From assembly GCA_963853835.1 (NCBI GenBank), contig OY970820.1, positions 26,291,873-26,355,872 on the forward strand: a stretch of DNA of 64,000 nucleotides, read 5' to 3'. Under the pieces are notes generated by a model. That model searched no databases. It saw nothing but the letters and a program-made list of their open reading frames with translations, and had not been told where the DNA came from. Source of the DNA: Calendula officinalis (taxonomy: Eukaryota; Streptophyta; Magnoliopsida; Asterales; Asteraceae). Below, piece by piece: positions 11,730 to 23,081 of the stretch. A program made the translations under genes and the position numbers. Position 1 is the stretch's first letter, and each line of letters starts with the position of its first letter.

Positions 11730-12425
11730 CCTTTTTCTTTTATTTGCATCTTTTTTTCTTTTATTTGTAACTATTTAAAGAAATTTAATACATAATCTCT
11801 CTAACTCTTTTGTGAATTATACGGACATACATGATAATTATATAGATAACTCTTTTGTGAATTATATGGACATAAATGAAAATTATAGACATAAAGATTT
11901 ACTAATGTTTTAAATTATACCCTATAATAGGGTTATTTTCGCAAATAATCATAAAATTTTAGTTTTTTACCCTCAAAATTTTACTACTGACAAAAATATA
12001 ATAATTGATATTTTAATTTAATATGAACTTAAACCAGATAAAATATTTAAAAGTTTATTATTAAAAAGTTTACTAAAATATTATCAGAATAAGCCGAATA
12101 AAATAATATGTTATCAAAATTTAAAATAACTACAAAATTTATGTAGACATAACTTTCTATGACTAAGGTCCATGTAGATCCTTGCTCTCGAGCATGGTTT
12201 TTTTGGGACTGAATATCATCCCATGTCTTTGAACTTATATAAAACCTTAATAAATCATTCTTAAATTTATATAAAATATCAACATAGTCCTCCTACATTT
12301 ATAACAATATAAATAACAAAGGAAAATAGTATTATTATTCTTTTATTAGATCAATACACTTTTACGAAATCAAACCGATTGAAATAAGAATTGACTATTT
12401 ACGTCAAAAAAGTTAGATTTAAAAT

Positions 12426-12443
12426 CCCGCTGCAACGCGCGGG
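12426..12443 (+). repeat. Short GC-rich hairpin
   Basis: CCCGC...GCGGG with an 8-base loop in otherwise AT-rich DNA, followed by TCTAAC. Such hairpins precede the CTRR end of Helitrons, and CTAA follows here, but no matching 5' TC end was found, so it is left as a hairpin. Confidence 0.4.
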
Positions 12444-12983
12444 TCTAACAATGCTTGTTCTTAATAAGAATATTACACCTAATTTGTACATGTGTATTTT
12501 AACTTAGATTAATTAAAATACGTACAAACTATTTTATCTTTTAAAATCACTTTTAAATATTTAAAAATTTCCGAAAATTATATATAATATAATATAAATA
12601 CATCTTGTTAATTTTAAGACTTTAAAATCAACACTTCTCTTTTATCCTTAATTAGATTTAATTAATTAAACCCTTATCTCGTTCTTGATCAATCAAAACT
12701 AGGTTTCAATATTCTTGATCAATAACACCTCTTAGTTAAAGATTAATCCTAAACAATCTTATTCAAACAATTATTAAACTTTGTTTAAATTCTAGGATAG
12801 ATTATAACTTTAATAATTTTATTTAAACTTATTCATTTAAATCTTCTAAACAAAACTTTGTCTAGATTTCTAGATTCAAAGAACTAGTTTTAATAAACTT
12901 ATTACAACAATAACCAAACCTCATTAAACATAAACTTGTTTAATTTTCTAGGTTCAAGATTATGTTCTTGATTAATCCTATTA

Positions 12984-13460
12984 GCCAATTAAACTAAACT
13001 AGTTTAATGTTCTTGGTCCTAGGTTACTTCTAGGGATTTTCGAAAATTTCCTTAAGCCTAGGAAACTTTTCCACCAATTAAACTAAACTAGTTTAATCAA
13101 ACTTGGTGTCCAATTATCCTCATGATTTTCGAAATCTAGGGAGAAAATGAAAGAATCTTTTTCGACCAATTAAACTAAACTTAGCTTAACATACTTGGTC
13201 CTAGATTTTGAAGATTAAGTAATAAGGAAAGAATCCTTTTGATCAAAAAATTTGACATTCTTGATCCTAGGGTTCTTCATATTTTTTCAAAAATTCTAGG
13301 GTTAGGGAAAGAAGCCTTTTGACCAATTAAACTAAACTAGTTTAATGTTCTTGGTCCAAGGGTTCTTTCTTGATTTCGAAATTACTAGGGTTTAGAATCC
13401 TTATGACCATTTAAACTAAACTGTTTAACATTCTTGGTCTAGGGTTCTTTAACCCTCATT
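12984..13460 (-). repeat. Tandem array of about six 76-92 bp units next to the primer site of element B
   Basis: Units start at about 12984, 13073, 13165, 13241, 13321 and 13405. Most carry GACCAATTAAACTAAACT, then CTTGGTCCTAGGGTT and a GAAAGAATCCTTTT-like tail. The array begins about 100 bp from the primer-binding site, in the region where packaging signals of retroelements normally lie. The units are diverged, so the array is not recent. Confidence 0.75.
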
Positions 13461-13564
13461 CGAACACCATGGGAAGAAAAAAGATGAAGGAACGAAAAAA
13501 TAAAATTTGGAAATTAAAACAAAGAAAAACAAATTGTTAATCTTGTTTAGATTTCTAAACCACT

Positions 13565-13576
13565 GCTCTGATACCA
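13565..13576 (-). promoter_or_regulatory. Primer-binding site of element B
   Basis: The minus strand reads TGGTATCAGAGC, the initiator-Met tRNA complement, one base inside the LTR end at 13578. It confirms minus orientation. Confidence 0.9.
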
Positions 13577-13577
13577 A

Positions 13578-14683
13578 TGAAGGGTTTCATAACACTGATC
13601 AACCTGTTGGGTCAACCACCTAGTCACTTGGTTCGAACCATACTGGTAAGAACATGAATGTGTTCTTGACTGGTTAAACCAACTAGCTAGTTCAATCCCT
13701 AAAAGCAGAACTGAGATTGAACTTAATCCTTAAACCCTAAAGGATTATAAGAACTTGGAAATCAAACTTGATTAACAAGAAGAAACCTTGTATGAATAAC
13801 CCGAACACACACAATGCTTGTGTGTGTTCGTCGAACACTGATCAAGAACCCTAGGGTTCTTGGTTCGTCCGATCGAACAAGAGGGGAGAGGGGAAAAGGG
13901 TTTCCCAAAACATACCGTATTGTTTGCTTTAGAAAGTCCACTGATGATGAACAAATCAAGCGACCTTCTAGATGATCCTAGCAATAAACTTGTTCTTCGA
14001 AACTCGAAGAACACGAAGAATGAACAAAGAACGAAGAACACAAGACTTTGTGTTCTTGCTCAAATCGGCCGAACTAGGGAGGGGGAAGTATATTTCGTGT
14101 GATGGTGTAAGGGGATCAAGCCTTAGGTTTAAGCCTTAAGCCTTCTATTTATAATAGAAGATCTTACACTTAAAACCCTTCTAGTTTAATTAAGATTAAC
14201 TTCTTAATTAAACTTATCCTTTTACACATTCCACCCTCATAGTTTTACTAGTTATTATTGTCACACTTAATTATCAAATATATTAGTATTATACACTTAT
14301 ATATTTCGGTACATACATACACGAAATATATACTTGTGTTTTATACCTTTAATAATTAATTAGACAATAATATTATCCAATCACTATATGATTTAATAGC
14401 TTTAAATCATATCATGGATAATCTATAATTAACACATTGTATATTTACTCAACTAGTAAATGTACAAATACTTGTCTTAATTAGTTAGTTAAACTAATCT
14501 TGTAATAAGTTAAATTTAACTTAATACTTAACTGATTCATAATGACTATTATGAATCATTCCTCTTCGTAGTATCATTACATATCTTGCTCGTATTACAT
14601 GCACTCACCGGTGTGACCCTAAAGTGTTTCGTAGGTTTGGATGTATCATCATAGGTTGACTAATTGTGCACATAATTCCAACA
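13578..14683 (-). repeat. Element B 5' LTR
   Basis: On the minus strand it starts TGTTGGAATTATGTGC and ends ACCCTTCA, 1106 bp. It matches the split LTR of D (22451-22474 plus 33663-34778). A TATA box lies at 14146-14153 (minus TATAAATA inside a TTCTATTATAAATAGAA palindrome). It also carries a run of GAAGAAC/GTTCTTC heptamers at about 13995-14040. Outside 14683 the sequence is the second RNase H domain of G. Confidence 0.88.
14146..14153 (-). promoter_or_regulatory. TATA box of element B LTR
   Basis: Minus-strand TATAAATA, conserved with D LTR at 34180-34187, placed about 530 bp into the LTR as expected at the U3/R boundary. Confidence 0.65.
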
Positions 14684-14804
14684 CTGCTAGCAACGCTTCG
14701 TATTCTGATTCGTTGTTCGAACACTTGAAGTTAAATCGGAGGGCATACGTAACCTTTTCCTCATTTGGGCATGTCACCACGATTCCTGGTCCACACCCAT
14801 CTGC
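14684..14804 (-). pseudogene. Second (archaeal-type) RNase H fragment of element G
   Basis: After the stop at 14805 the same frame continues ADGCGPGIVVT and later NNESEYEALLA, a typical RNase HI-like domain. Its catalytic start, HTDGAA, lies just before that stop. A second RNase H downstream of the usual one is the hallmark of the Tat (Ogre/Retand) branch of Ty3/gypsy. The domain is cut at EALLA by the insertion of element B, so integrase of G must lie on the far side of B, outside this window. Confidence 0.75.
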
Positions 14805-15515
14805 TCATGCGGCTCCATCAGTATGCATCTTCCAAAGCGTTTCGTCGGGCGATTTCCCGTTTCCCGGAACATTCGAGCATCTCTCTTCTATACTTAGCGT
14901 AGTTTCTTCGTCAGGCATCTCTACTAGAAAATCGGCAAGAGCCTGACCTTTGATGTTGGATCTAGGCTTGAAAGCTATATCATGCACCCCCAGCTCTATC
15001 GCCCATTTTGTCATTCTCCCAGATCTTTCAGGTTGAAGCAGGATGTTTTTAATGGGTTGATTTGTCAGTACCGTTACACTATGTACTTGGAAATATCTTT
15101 TCAACCGCCTCACCGAATATATCAACGCCAGCACAAGTTTTTCGATTGTGGCGTAGTTCAGCTCTGCCCCCTGCAACGCTCTACTGATGAAATACACAGG
15201 CACCTGCTTCTTTTCTCTCTCAGCAATTAGGACCGAACTTATTGCTTCCCTGTTGGTGGATAAATACATAACCAAAGCTTCCCCTACCATCGGACTGGCC
15301 ATAGTGGGAAGCGTCTTGAGTTGTTGCTTTAGTTCGAGGAAAGCTTTTTCGGCCTCCGGAGTCCACTCAATACTTCCCTTCTCCGTATGCCCCTGGAGTG
15401 TTCTGAAGAAAGGGATGGATTCATTTGCCGATTTGGCTAGGAAACGACATAATGCCGCCAACTTCCCATTCAGGCTTTGAACGTCTTTTATTGTACGTGG
15501 GGTTTTCATTGACAT
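14805..15515 (-). pseudogene. pol: RNase H and connection region of element G
   Basis: 236 codons beginning within TIKDVQSLNGKLAALCRF, the linker typical after gypsy RT, then the RNase H domain with ELNYATIEKLVLALIYSVRRLKRYF and the tether ending IKGQALADFLVEM. RNase H degrades the RNA strand of the RNA/DNA hybrid during reverse transcription. It is in a different frame from RT (frameshift near 15560) and ends at a TGA within HTDGAA, so the polyprotein is broken at both ends. Confidence 0.85.
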
Positions 15516-15562
15516 CAGACCTTCAACCTTCTCTGGGTTGGCTTGTATTCCGGTCGACGTAA

Positions 15563-16792
15563 CTATTGTCCAAGGAACCTCCCCCTACTTACTCGGAAGG
15601 AACATGTCTTTAGATTTAGCTTCATGTTGATTTTCAGGAGCTGCAACAATGTTTCTTCCACGTCCCTTATCAAATCTCCATCCTCCTTGCTTTTGATGAC
15701 CATATCATCTACATATACTTCTAACTTACGACTGATTTGTTTACCAAACGTCCTATCCACCATCCTCTGGTAGGTTGCTACGGCATTCCGGAGGCCGAAG
15801 GGCATTTTAATGTAACAAAAAGTTCCTTTGGCAGTATGGAAGGCCGTCTTCTCTTCATCTTCTCTTGCCATCTGCACTTGATGGTAACCTTTGTACGCGT
15901 CCAGGAACGATTTCCATTTGTACCCTCCTAAAGACTCTACCTTCTGTTCAATCTCCGGGAGGGGATAACTGTCCTTCAGGCACGCTTTGTTTAAATCTTT
16001 GAAGTCGACACACATTCGCATCGTCCCGTCCGACTTTTTAACTAACACTGGGTTAGTTATCCATTCCGGGTATTGCGTACCTCGAAGGACCCCAGCAGAT
16101 ACCAGATCTTCTACTTCTTTGTTGATGATTTCGTTTCGGTCCGTTGCCATACCACGCTTTGACTGCCTAACCGGAGCGAACGATGGATTAACATTCATAC
16201 GATGTTCTGCTACGGCCGTTGACACGCCCGTCATATCTTTAGGTTTCCATACAAAAGTGTGCTTGTATCTTCTTAACAAAACTTCCCGCTCCTTCCTTAA
16301 TCTTCCTGGGAGGTCCCTTCCGATACGGACCTTGGTTTCTGGGTGTTCCGGGTTGATAACAATCTGGACTTCCTCCCGCTCCGTCCAACTATCTTGATGG
16401 GTCATGCTATTACATTCTAGCGGCGGCATTGGCATGCTTCGTATAGTGATAACACCTTGCTCAGAAGGAAATTTTAAGAGACCATGGATAGTTGAAGCGA
16501 TAGCCTGTAGCTGCCACATACCGGTTCGGCCTAAAATGGCGTTATATCTTGAGGGAGCCTCCACCACAATGAATTCCGCCAATATTGTTTTGTAATAAAG
16601 GCCTTCCCAATCGGTTAACCTGAGGGGAAGGTGTATCTTCCCTTTTGGCCAAACGGACCGCCCTGAGAAACCAACCACTGGAGCATTCGCAGGTTTCATC
16701 AATGCCTTTATATCTTCCGGAAACTTCTCAAAGCAATGTTCGTACATGATATTCGCTGAGCTTCCTCCGTCAACGTATATACGCCGAACCAT
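15563..16792 (-). pseudogene. pol: Protease and reverse transcriptase of element G
   Basis: The 409-codon frame opens with YVDGGSSANIMYEHCF, where DGGSSA is the aspartic protease active site in the Tat form. It continues through a linker into RT: PVLVKKSDGTMRMCVDFKDL, the LDAYKGYHQVQM block, and the catalytic YVDDM near residue 362. Length and order are normal for gypsy pol. It stops at GRFLGQ where an intact RT would continue, which is a frameshift. The start residue is arbitrary, since in life the frame would follow gag. Confidence 0.9.
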
Positions 16793-16837
16793 TACTTTGG
16801 CTATAACTCCGAATACTACAAGAGGTTCAGTACCTAC

Positions 16838-17454
16838 CTACCCTGCCGGCACAGGTTCCCGTCTTCCAAATTCTACAGCGGCTACTTTCTTTTTGTGACT
16901 CTGGGAACACGATGCTTCAACCCTCTTGCTAGGAGCCCATGGTGTGCCCTCTTCCTCCATAGTAAAGATTTCAGCGTTGTAGGTAGCCGGCTCATTCTTC
17001 GTCCGCGGTTCTGCAGTCGCAACTTCTACTTTCCCTTCCGGCTGACTTTCTTTTTCTCTCCGGTAACTTTCACAGGAGGCGGTGGTGTGTCCCATGATCT
17101 TATGGAATTCACAGTATGCGTTGGGGTCTCTTGGGTATCGCTTCCTCGCCGTTCTTCTGTCCGTAGAATTCCATGCTTCTTGAGTTTGGAAACTTTCTTG
17201 ACGGTGGGAATTGTACCGACCGCTCGTAGACCTTCCTTCCTGTACCCTCCCCTTGTACGAAAATCCTCCGGATCCTGGCTTGTACGAAGCCATACCCCTT
17301 TCTCCCCACCTTATGCGAAGCTGTTCCTGATGTTCGCTTCTTTTCCTGAGCTTCGAAACACAGCTTTTCAGCGCTTTCTTCTTCTTGCTTGAGTACCTTA
17401 TTCACCATGTTGATCATGTCATCTGCTTTATCAAAATCTCTCTTTGACAATTCC
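16838..17454 (-). pseudogene. gag: Gag C-terminal half of element G
   Basis: Two overlapping frames (17450-17109 and 17293-16838) together give ELSKRDFDKADDMINMVNKV, then a basic glycine-rich region and the knuckle-like CEFHKIMGHTTASC (around 17090) used for RNA binding. A frameshift near 17200-17290 separates them. It begins exactly where element E inserted; the preceding part of the same gag is at 53794-54190. Confidence 0.8.
17450..17454 (+). other. Left target-site duplication of element E
   Basis: ATTCC, repeated at 53794-53798 on the other side of the nested block, 36 kb away. Both copies lie in the same G gag codons. Confidence 0.8.
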
Positions 17455-17842
17455 TAATGGTGATTTTAGGTTAAAACAAGTAACAAAACGCAACGGAAAA
17501 GTTTAATCACCGTGAACGGATCTAATATCAATCATACAATTAAACTACAAGTAAAATCAAAGAGAATAGAAGAAGTATTCATACCCTAGTTGCCTTTGAT
17601 TATGATGAATTCTGTTGGTGAGATGGGTCGGATGAAACCAAGAACTCCAACGGGGAATTCCTCCAAAGCTAGTCCACAGTTTACTATCAAGAACACCCTT
17701 GAAGATGCTAGTCCTTTGCAAGCTTGAAAGAGGCAAAACCAAGAACCCTAGAGAGGGTATTCGGCTGAGAGAGAGGGAGGATTGGGGTTGGCTTTCTTGC
17801 TCCCTAATCTAAGTATCTATTCCATAAACAAGTTTAAGGGAT
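17455..17842 (-). repeat. Element E 3' LTR fragment
   Basis: Nearly identical to 50442-50840 (through GTTTAAGGGATAT), after which the two diverge abruptly. It is the terminal end of the 3' LTR, truncated at 17842 where sequence of D begins. On the minus strand the LTR ends CCATTA rather than the usual CA, in both copies. Confidence 0.85.
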
Positions 17843-19225
17843 ATTTTAACTAGTTATTGTATAAGTTATAATATAATTAAAACTAGAAAGTATAAAGTTA
17901 TGATTTCATTATAACTAGAAATTATACAAGTTGAAATTATATGATTAACTAGAAAATATACAAAGTTATATATATATTATCATATATTAAGATGTATAAA
18001 GTTATAAGTTATTATAACTAGATAATTATACAAGTATAATATAAGTATTTTACCAGTCATGTAATATACTAGATTAATGATCAAGTAAAAATAACAAGAA
18101 CCTATATTAAACTAGTTCAAGTTAAATATAAGAAAGGTTTAAACAAACTAAGAATTATTATATATAGTCTTTATATAATAAGTTTATTAGTTTCACCAAG
18201 TATAAACCGGTGATTGTGTTAGCTTAAGTTTCATCATGGTTGCTGAAGCTAGTGGGAGCTACACAAGAAAATCACAAAGTTTATAAGTGTGTCATTAAGA
18301 CATAAGTTTTGGTCGAATCTAATAAGTCAAAACAAATGTTTAATTTGATTATTAGACATATGAAGAACTAGGTGTTTTAAACTAGGTTTATGTTTCAAGT
18401 CTATGAATCATAAAAGAATTAAAAGTTTAACATAAGATTTAAGGTTTTTCAAGTAAGATAAAACAAGTAAGTTTCATTCTAGATAAGGTTTTTCACAAAA
18501 TCTAGTAAAACGTTTTGTACACCTCGATTTAGGTATACATATAAAATCGTGCAAATTCTTGAAACTATAAGTTTTAAAGAAAAGTTCTTAAGATTTAAAA
18601 AGGTGTCTTGTAGAATTCCTAAATTCACAAGTCACACATTTTAAACAAGGATTAAGATTGGAATAAAGGTTTAAGTTTAGTTTAAGACTTAAACAAACCC
18701 AAGAAAATATTAGATCGAAGTACTATCCACCTAATGGAATACCTCACTTGTTAAACGATATTCATATTGTAAGGATAAAGAACCTTAGATATGGATTCAA
18801 ATCATTGCGAGTGTCAGGGTGCGTAAGGTTCTGTGATAATCGGGAGTCCCGGCGCAAAGCATCGCACTGTCTTAGATGGTCTGATCTACTTTGGTGATAA
18901 TCGGGAGTCCCGGCCCAAAAAGTACTTGAGTAGAATAAACATACTAGACTTTATTACTAACTTAGAAATGTATAATTAGATTGTACAAGGTTGTAATAAA
19001 TTATAAGTCTAAAGATTCTACGACCCCTAGGAATCGTGTCAAGTCTTGATACGATCGGTAAGAATGTTACCTACCAGAAACAGCATGTCTCGTCGGGAAG
19101 TGCCCAAACCTTGCGGCGAGAATGTGATATATGGATCCTAGGCCTAAAATATTAATTATGGGTTTATAATATATTTTAGAGAATGTTTATTGATGATTAC
19201 TAATCAAACTGGGTTTGATTTGTAG
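17843..19225 (+). other. Leader of element D (5' end lost)
   Basis: Non-coding, and homologous in reverse orientation to the leader of B (about 10060-11400), including the paired near-palindromes at 18833-18853 and 18894-18915. No gene was recognised. Confidence 0.75.
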
Positions 19226-19905
19226 ATAGCAGCAACAAACATAACGACACGTACCAACAATATCTCACTACGCTTGTTTCTAGAAAAGGACAAATTGACT
19301 GGGTCAATATTTTTCTATTGGAAGCGTCATCTTCGGATTATGCTTACGCATGAGAGAAAAGGAAATGTCCTAGAAAAAGCAATACTAAGTGCTCCTACCG
19401 CGAATGCTAGAAATGAACCAGGGCAAGCATATTACGCTTGTAGGGTGTTCAAATCTCGCAAGGTGGTTAAGGGATCATCGGTGAGTGCTCACGTCATGGA
19501 AATGAAAGAGCACACGGATCATCTTAAATGAACAGGATACCCAGTACCGTTGCAGTTAGCAACAGTAATGATACTCAACTCGTTGTTAGATGACTATAAG
19601 TCTTATGTAGTCAACTACAACATGCATAACATGGAGCAATCCATTGTTGAGCTACATTTCGTCCTCAAGACTACTGCGTTGATTTGGGGACCAAGTTTAA
19701 GAATGATCTCGTAGTAACCGATGATGGTACTGATCAGAGAAAGAGGCGCAGTGGAAAGGGAAAGGATAAAACCGATCCCAGCCACGGCGTGCCTAAAGGG
19801 TAATGGAGTCAAACAAAAGGGTCAAGAAGTTAAAGCCAAACAAGGACCGTGAAAAGGTGTCTTGGTTGTGGCAAGGGTCAAAGGGTAGGAAGCAATGCTT
19901 GCTCC
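19226..19905 (+). pseudogene. gag: Degraded gag of element D
   Basis: Clear relative of B gag (FLEKDKLTGSIFFYWKRHLR; VNYNMHNMEQSIVELH). The start codon is ATA instead of ATG, about 200 bp of the middle is deleted (after residues like GQAYYACR), a stop follows HTDHLK, and the final knuckle CLGCGKGQR has lost its His. Not functional. Confidence 0.85.
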
Positions 19906-20497
19906 ATAGTTAACCTGACCAACTTCTAGATGCTTGTTTTCTACTTGTAAAGTTTATTACGAGTAACTCAACTTTAGCAATCGTTTATTGCATAAGATGA
20001 TAAGTGAGATGACCGGCATGAGATGGTGATGATCCCACGAGCACCAAGTTTTATAATTCAGTATTTTATGGATTCAGTAAAAACAATTTTTTATTGTTTG
20101 GATAATTTTTATTTTATGGTAAAACAAAGTTTTTGGTTTTAAATAATTTCGAATCCATGGTTGAATTATATTGTGTGCATGTGTGATAATTACAGTAGTC
20201 AAGGTTTATGACTAGATTGTAAGTCAAGTCTTTGATTTACTTAATATTTCATGTTATATACTTGTTTGAATTTTGTATGAATGAATAATGTCTTGATAGC
20301 TCAAGATACTTAGATACTAGTAATTAGAAAGTTTTTCTAAAGGAAGTATTTAAGAGTTTTATGGAAGCATAAGGTTCAAAAGTTATTGAACTTAGTTAAA
20401 ACATCTTAAGTAATAGTCATTACTTAAGATAGTAAGTTTTAAAGTATTAGTGTTAATATAGTATGATTATATTGGATATAATCAAGATATACTTTAA
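19906..20497 (+). other. Element D tail, first part
   Basis: Non-coding. Matches the tail of B (minus strand of 8560-9180), including GATGACCGGCATGAGATGG at about 20009. No pol motif was seen. Confidence 0.65.
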
Positions 20498-20955
20498 AGA
20501 GTATTATTACAAGTCTTTCATACTTGTAATAAAGGATTTGATGAAGTCATAATTCCCTAATAGGAATAATTGGATATTCGTAAAATCCAAGTAAAATGAC
20601 TTAGACATTAAATGAACTCTTAAAAGGGACAAACTATATTAAAGTATTTAAGAATTAAAAGGTATTATTGCAAGTCTTTTATACTTGTAATAAATACAAT
20701 ATTTAATCAAGTCATAATTCCCTAATAGGAATAATGGATATTTGAGAATCCAAGAAATGACTTTGGCATTAAATAAAGTTCTTAAAGAATACCAATATGT
20801 TTAAGAATTGATAGTATCATTTCAAGTGTCTTTTACTTGTTAGATACAGTAATCAATAAAGGTCATGATTCCCTAAACAGGAATGTTGGATATTCGTAAA
20901 TCCAAAGGATGATCTTAATTATTGATAGAATTCTTAAAAGATTAAACTACAAGTT
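20498..20955 (+). repeat. Three tandem 143-163 bp units in the tail of element D
   Basis: Units at about 20498, 20661 and 20813 each contain TATTATT-CAAGTCTTT-TACTTGTAATAAA, then CATAATTCCCTAATAGGAATAA, a TGGATATTCGTAAATCCAA palindrome-like block and a TTCTTAAA-AAT tail. Divergence grows from unit 1 to unit 3. B retains one unit beside its junction with A. Confidence 0.75.
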
Positions 20956-22450
20956 ATTGACTAGGTCAAAGTAGTAGTTTAAGTGTTCCTTAAGTTCCAT
21001 AAAAGATAGTGGGAGCTAAGACTAACATAATTCATTAAAGACATTAATGGATTTAGTAAGTTAGTAAGACATTAACAACAAGGTTTTACCAAGTCGTTAG
21101 CCAAAGAGTTAAGAGAAATAATAAATGATCGTTAATTAGAATATTGCAAACCTAATAGCGTGATCACAAGTCTTGTGATTAATTATTGCATATCTAATAG
21201 GTTGTTCACACTCCAGTGAATAACATAATCATTTAAGGAAATTTCTTTAACTAGTAATGATATATCTACAAATCAAGTAACTAAAAGAGGCTTTAGTTAC
21301 AAGGATGATTTTATGAATTCAAGGAACTAAGGAGTTAATTTGCAATCCTCCTATGTTTACCGAATTGCATAAAAAGAAAGACTAGAATATGTTCTAGATT
21401 GTTGCAAGAACAAAATCTAGCAAAGGCAAAAGAAATAGTATTTTTCAAATACTTGTCTTATGTCTTTAGTTTAATAGAAATGACTGGTTTAGTGATAAAG
21501 TTACAATTAAGGGTGTAAACGTCATTAAATAATCAACGCAAACAAAAGGAATAAGTAATTATCCAGTAATAATTCGGTATCTATGTCCAGTGAGGAATAA
21601 TACTCGAGTTAGAATCATTTTTATTCAGACTTTGTATGTTTAATAATATCCATGAATAAAAGTCTTAATATTCAAAAAGATATAAATCTGTGACTACTCG
21701 TCTTGGTGGGAACCTCAATGGGACGTTAACGTCATTGCGGTATTTGGTGGTAGATTCGAAGTTCTTCGAAGATAGCTACACAAGTCTTGTGTAAACCAAA
21801 TATCGGTGATATTCTGTTGGAGCTCAACGAATAGTGGATTGACCACTGTGACAATACTTCGTGGTTGAAAAGTTCAAAAGTATTGTTCACTAGGATTGTC
21901 CTTAAGCCTGAGGTATTTGGTTTAAGATGCAATGACTAATGTGCTTTGGTTCGTCTTAGACAATTCTGAAAAATGTTTGTCATACGAGGCGATACTGGGT
22001 ACAAAGGAAGTTGTATTTTAAATCGAAATATAACAAGATGGTAATTGCACCTCCTCTTTAGGAGAGATATTTATGGGTCCTTTGACATGATGAGATAACT
22101 GGAAAGTGCATGTACATGCCCAAACGAACTGATTTGTTCTTTGTCGTTTATCACAATAGTTTGAATCAAGAAGTCATGAAACGATCTCGAATACAGGAGT
22201 TGATAATTTCTACCATGCTCGTATTCGTTATCACAAATATCGTGCTGCAAGGGATAAGCCTAACATATTTGCCCAAGAAGTAGAGACAGAGTGTTCTTTA
22301 CTAGGAGACTCTATTAAAGAGTTTTTCATAAAACTATACCTGGGTTACGTAAGCTGTTTTTATGGGGTTGGTTACCTACATGCCCATCTAGAAGGCCACT
22401 GTAGCTCGTATCATTAAGACAAAGGTTACGAACTTGCACAAGTGGGAGTC
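20956..22450 (+). other. Element D tail, second part, no gene recognised
   Basis: No open frame or domain was found. Short stretches between 21690 and 22440 look more GC-balanced and may be eroded pol sequence, but no copia motif could be named. It ends in AAGTGGGAGTC, a plausible polypurine tract directly before the LTR start at 22451. Confidence 0.5.
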
Positions 22451-22474
22451 TGAAGGATTTATGTGCACAGTTAG
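22451..22474 (+). repeat. Element D 3' LTR, first 24 bp
   Basis: TGAAGGATTTATGTGCACAGTTAG corresponds to the start of the LTR of B (TGTTGGAATTATGTGCACAA). It is cut by C; the remaining LTR resumes at 33663. Confidence 0.8.
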
Positions 22475-22982
22475 TGTTAAGGCAAAAAGCCTTACCCCTT
22501 TATGAATCTTAGGATAACAAAACAACCTAGACTAGCTTAGATTAAATAGTAGATTAAGTTAGCTAAGTTAGGAGTAATACTGAGTTTGTCCAGTATTGGC
22601 CACTCAGTATCAGCACTCAGTATTGGAAAACCAATACTGAGTAGAAGGACTGAGTTACAAGTCAGTATTGTAACGGACTAAGATCACATCCCTTGATCTT
22701 AGTCATTTCCTTAGTTTAGTCCTTCGGTTACTCCTTTGCCATTATGTAAGATCTCTATAAACATTATAAATAGAGATCATCTTGCAAAGGAATACTCACC
22801 AATTTACACGTTCACTAATATCTCTTTGTTATTGTTCAAGTGGTCTTGTATTTCCGCTACAAGCCACACTTTGTGGAATAATATACGTTTGACTAAATTA
22901 TTGTGTTAATCACCTTAATTGTCTTAAGTAAATTATTAATCTAAACAATTATCAAACAAACCAGGGTTGTTGTGACCTAACA
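22475..22982 (+). repeat. Element C 5' LTR
   Basis: Starts TGTTAAGGC and ends ACCTAACA, 508 bp. It has several CAGTAT/ATACTG motifs in 22570-22680 and an inverted TAAGATC-like block around AGATCTCTATAAACATTATAAATAGAGATC (roughly 22749-22778), which doubles as the likely TATA region. Confidence 0.93.
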
Positions 22983-22984
22983 AC

Positions 22985-22996
22985 TGGTATCAGAGC
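22985..22996 (+). promoter_or_regulatory. Primer-binding site of element C
   Basis: TGGTATCAGAGC, two bases after the LTR end; initiator-Met tRNA type. Confidence 0.93.
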
Positions 22997-23081
22997 AGGC
23001 TAAATTAATTTATTATTTAGTCGATCTATTACCCTGGCAGCCATTCCATATACTTATCCTTCAAACACTCAAAAATCCAAA

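Larger units (their letters stand above)
10042..13564 (-). other. Long leader of element B
   Basis: About 3.5 kb between primer-binding site and gag, with no convincing gene. The gag-proximal part (10042 to about 11400) is homologous to 17843-19225 of D. The remainder holds an AT microsatellite, a tRNA-derived SINE-like head (11668), a GC hairpin (12426) and a tandem repeat array (12984-13460). A 111-codon + strand frame at 10501-10836 has no homologous frame logic and is antisense to the leader, so it is not called. Confidence 0.7.
8403..14683 (-). mobile_element. Element B: TR-GAG-like non-autonomous copia retrotransposon (minus strand)
   Basis: Reading on the minus strand: 5' LTR (14683-13578), primer-binding site (13576-13565), an unusually long leader of about 3.5 kb, a single copia-type gag (10041-9220), then a non-coding tail cut at 8403 by element A. 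No protease, integrase or RT is seen. LTR elements that keep only gag are known as TR-GAG elements. Element D (17843-34778) is a sister copy in the opposite orientation, sharing leader, gag, tail and LTR. The LTR edge at 14683 abuts the RNase H domain of element G, so B inserted into G; the other edge is out of the window. Confidence 0.8.
14684..17454 (-). mobile_element. Element G, main piece: Ty3/gypsy Tat-type retrotransposon
   Basis: It carries the gag C-terminal half, protease, RT, RNase H and the start of a second RNase H in that order on the minus strand, interrupted on the left by B (14683) and on the right by E (17455). The missing gag start is at 53794-54190. The join is shown by ATTCC at 17450-17454 and again at 53794-53798, and by gag continuing in sense across the gap. 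G is the oldest element recognised in the window. Confidence 0.85.

Noticed and set aside
12426..12460. Possible second Helitron 3' end
   Set aside because: A hairpin followed by CTAA is present, but the expected host T does not follow and no TC-type 5' end was found nearby.
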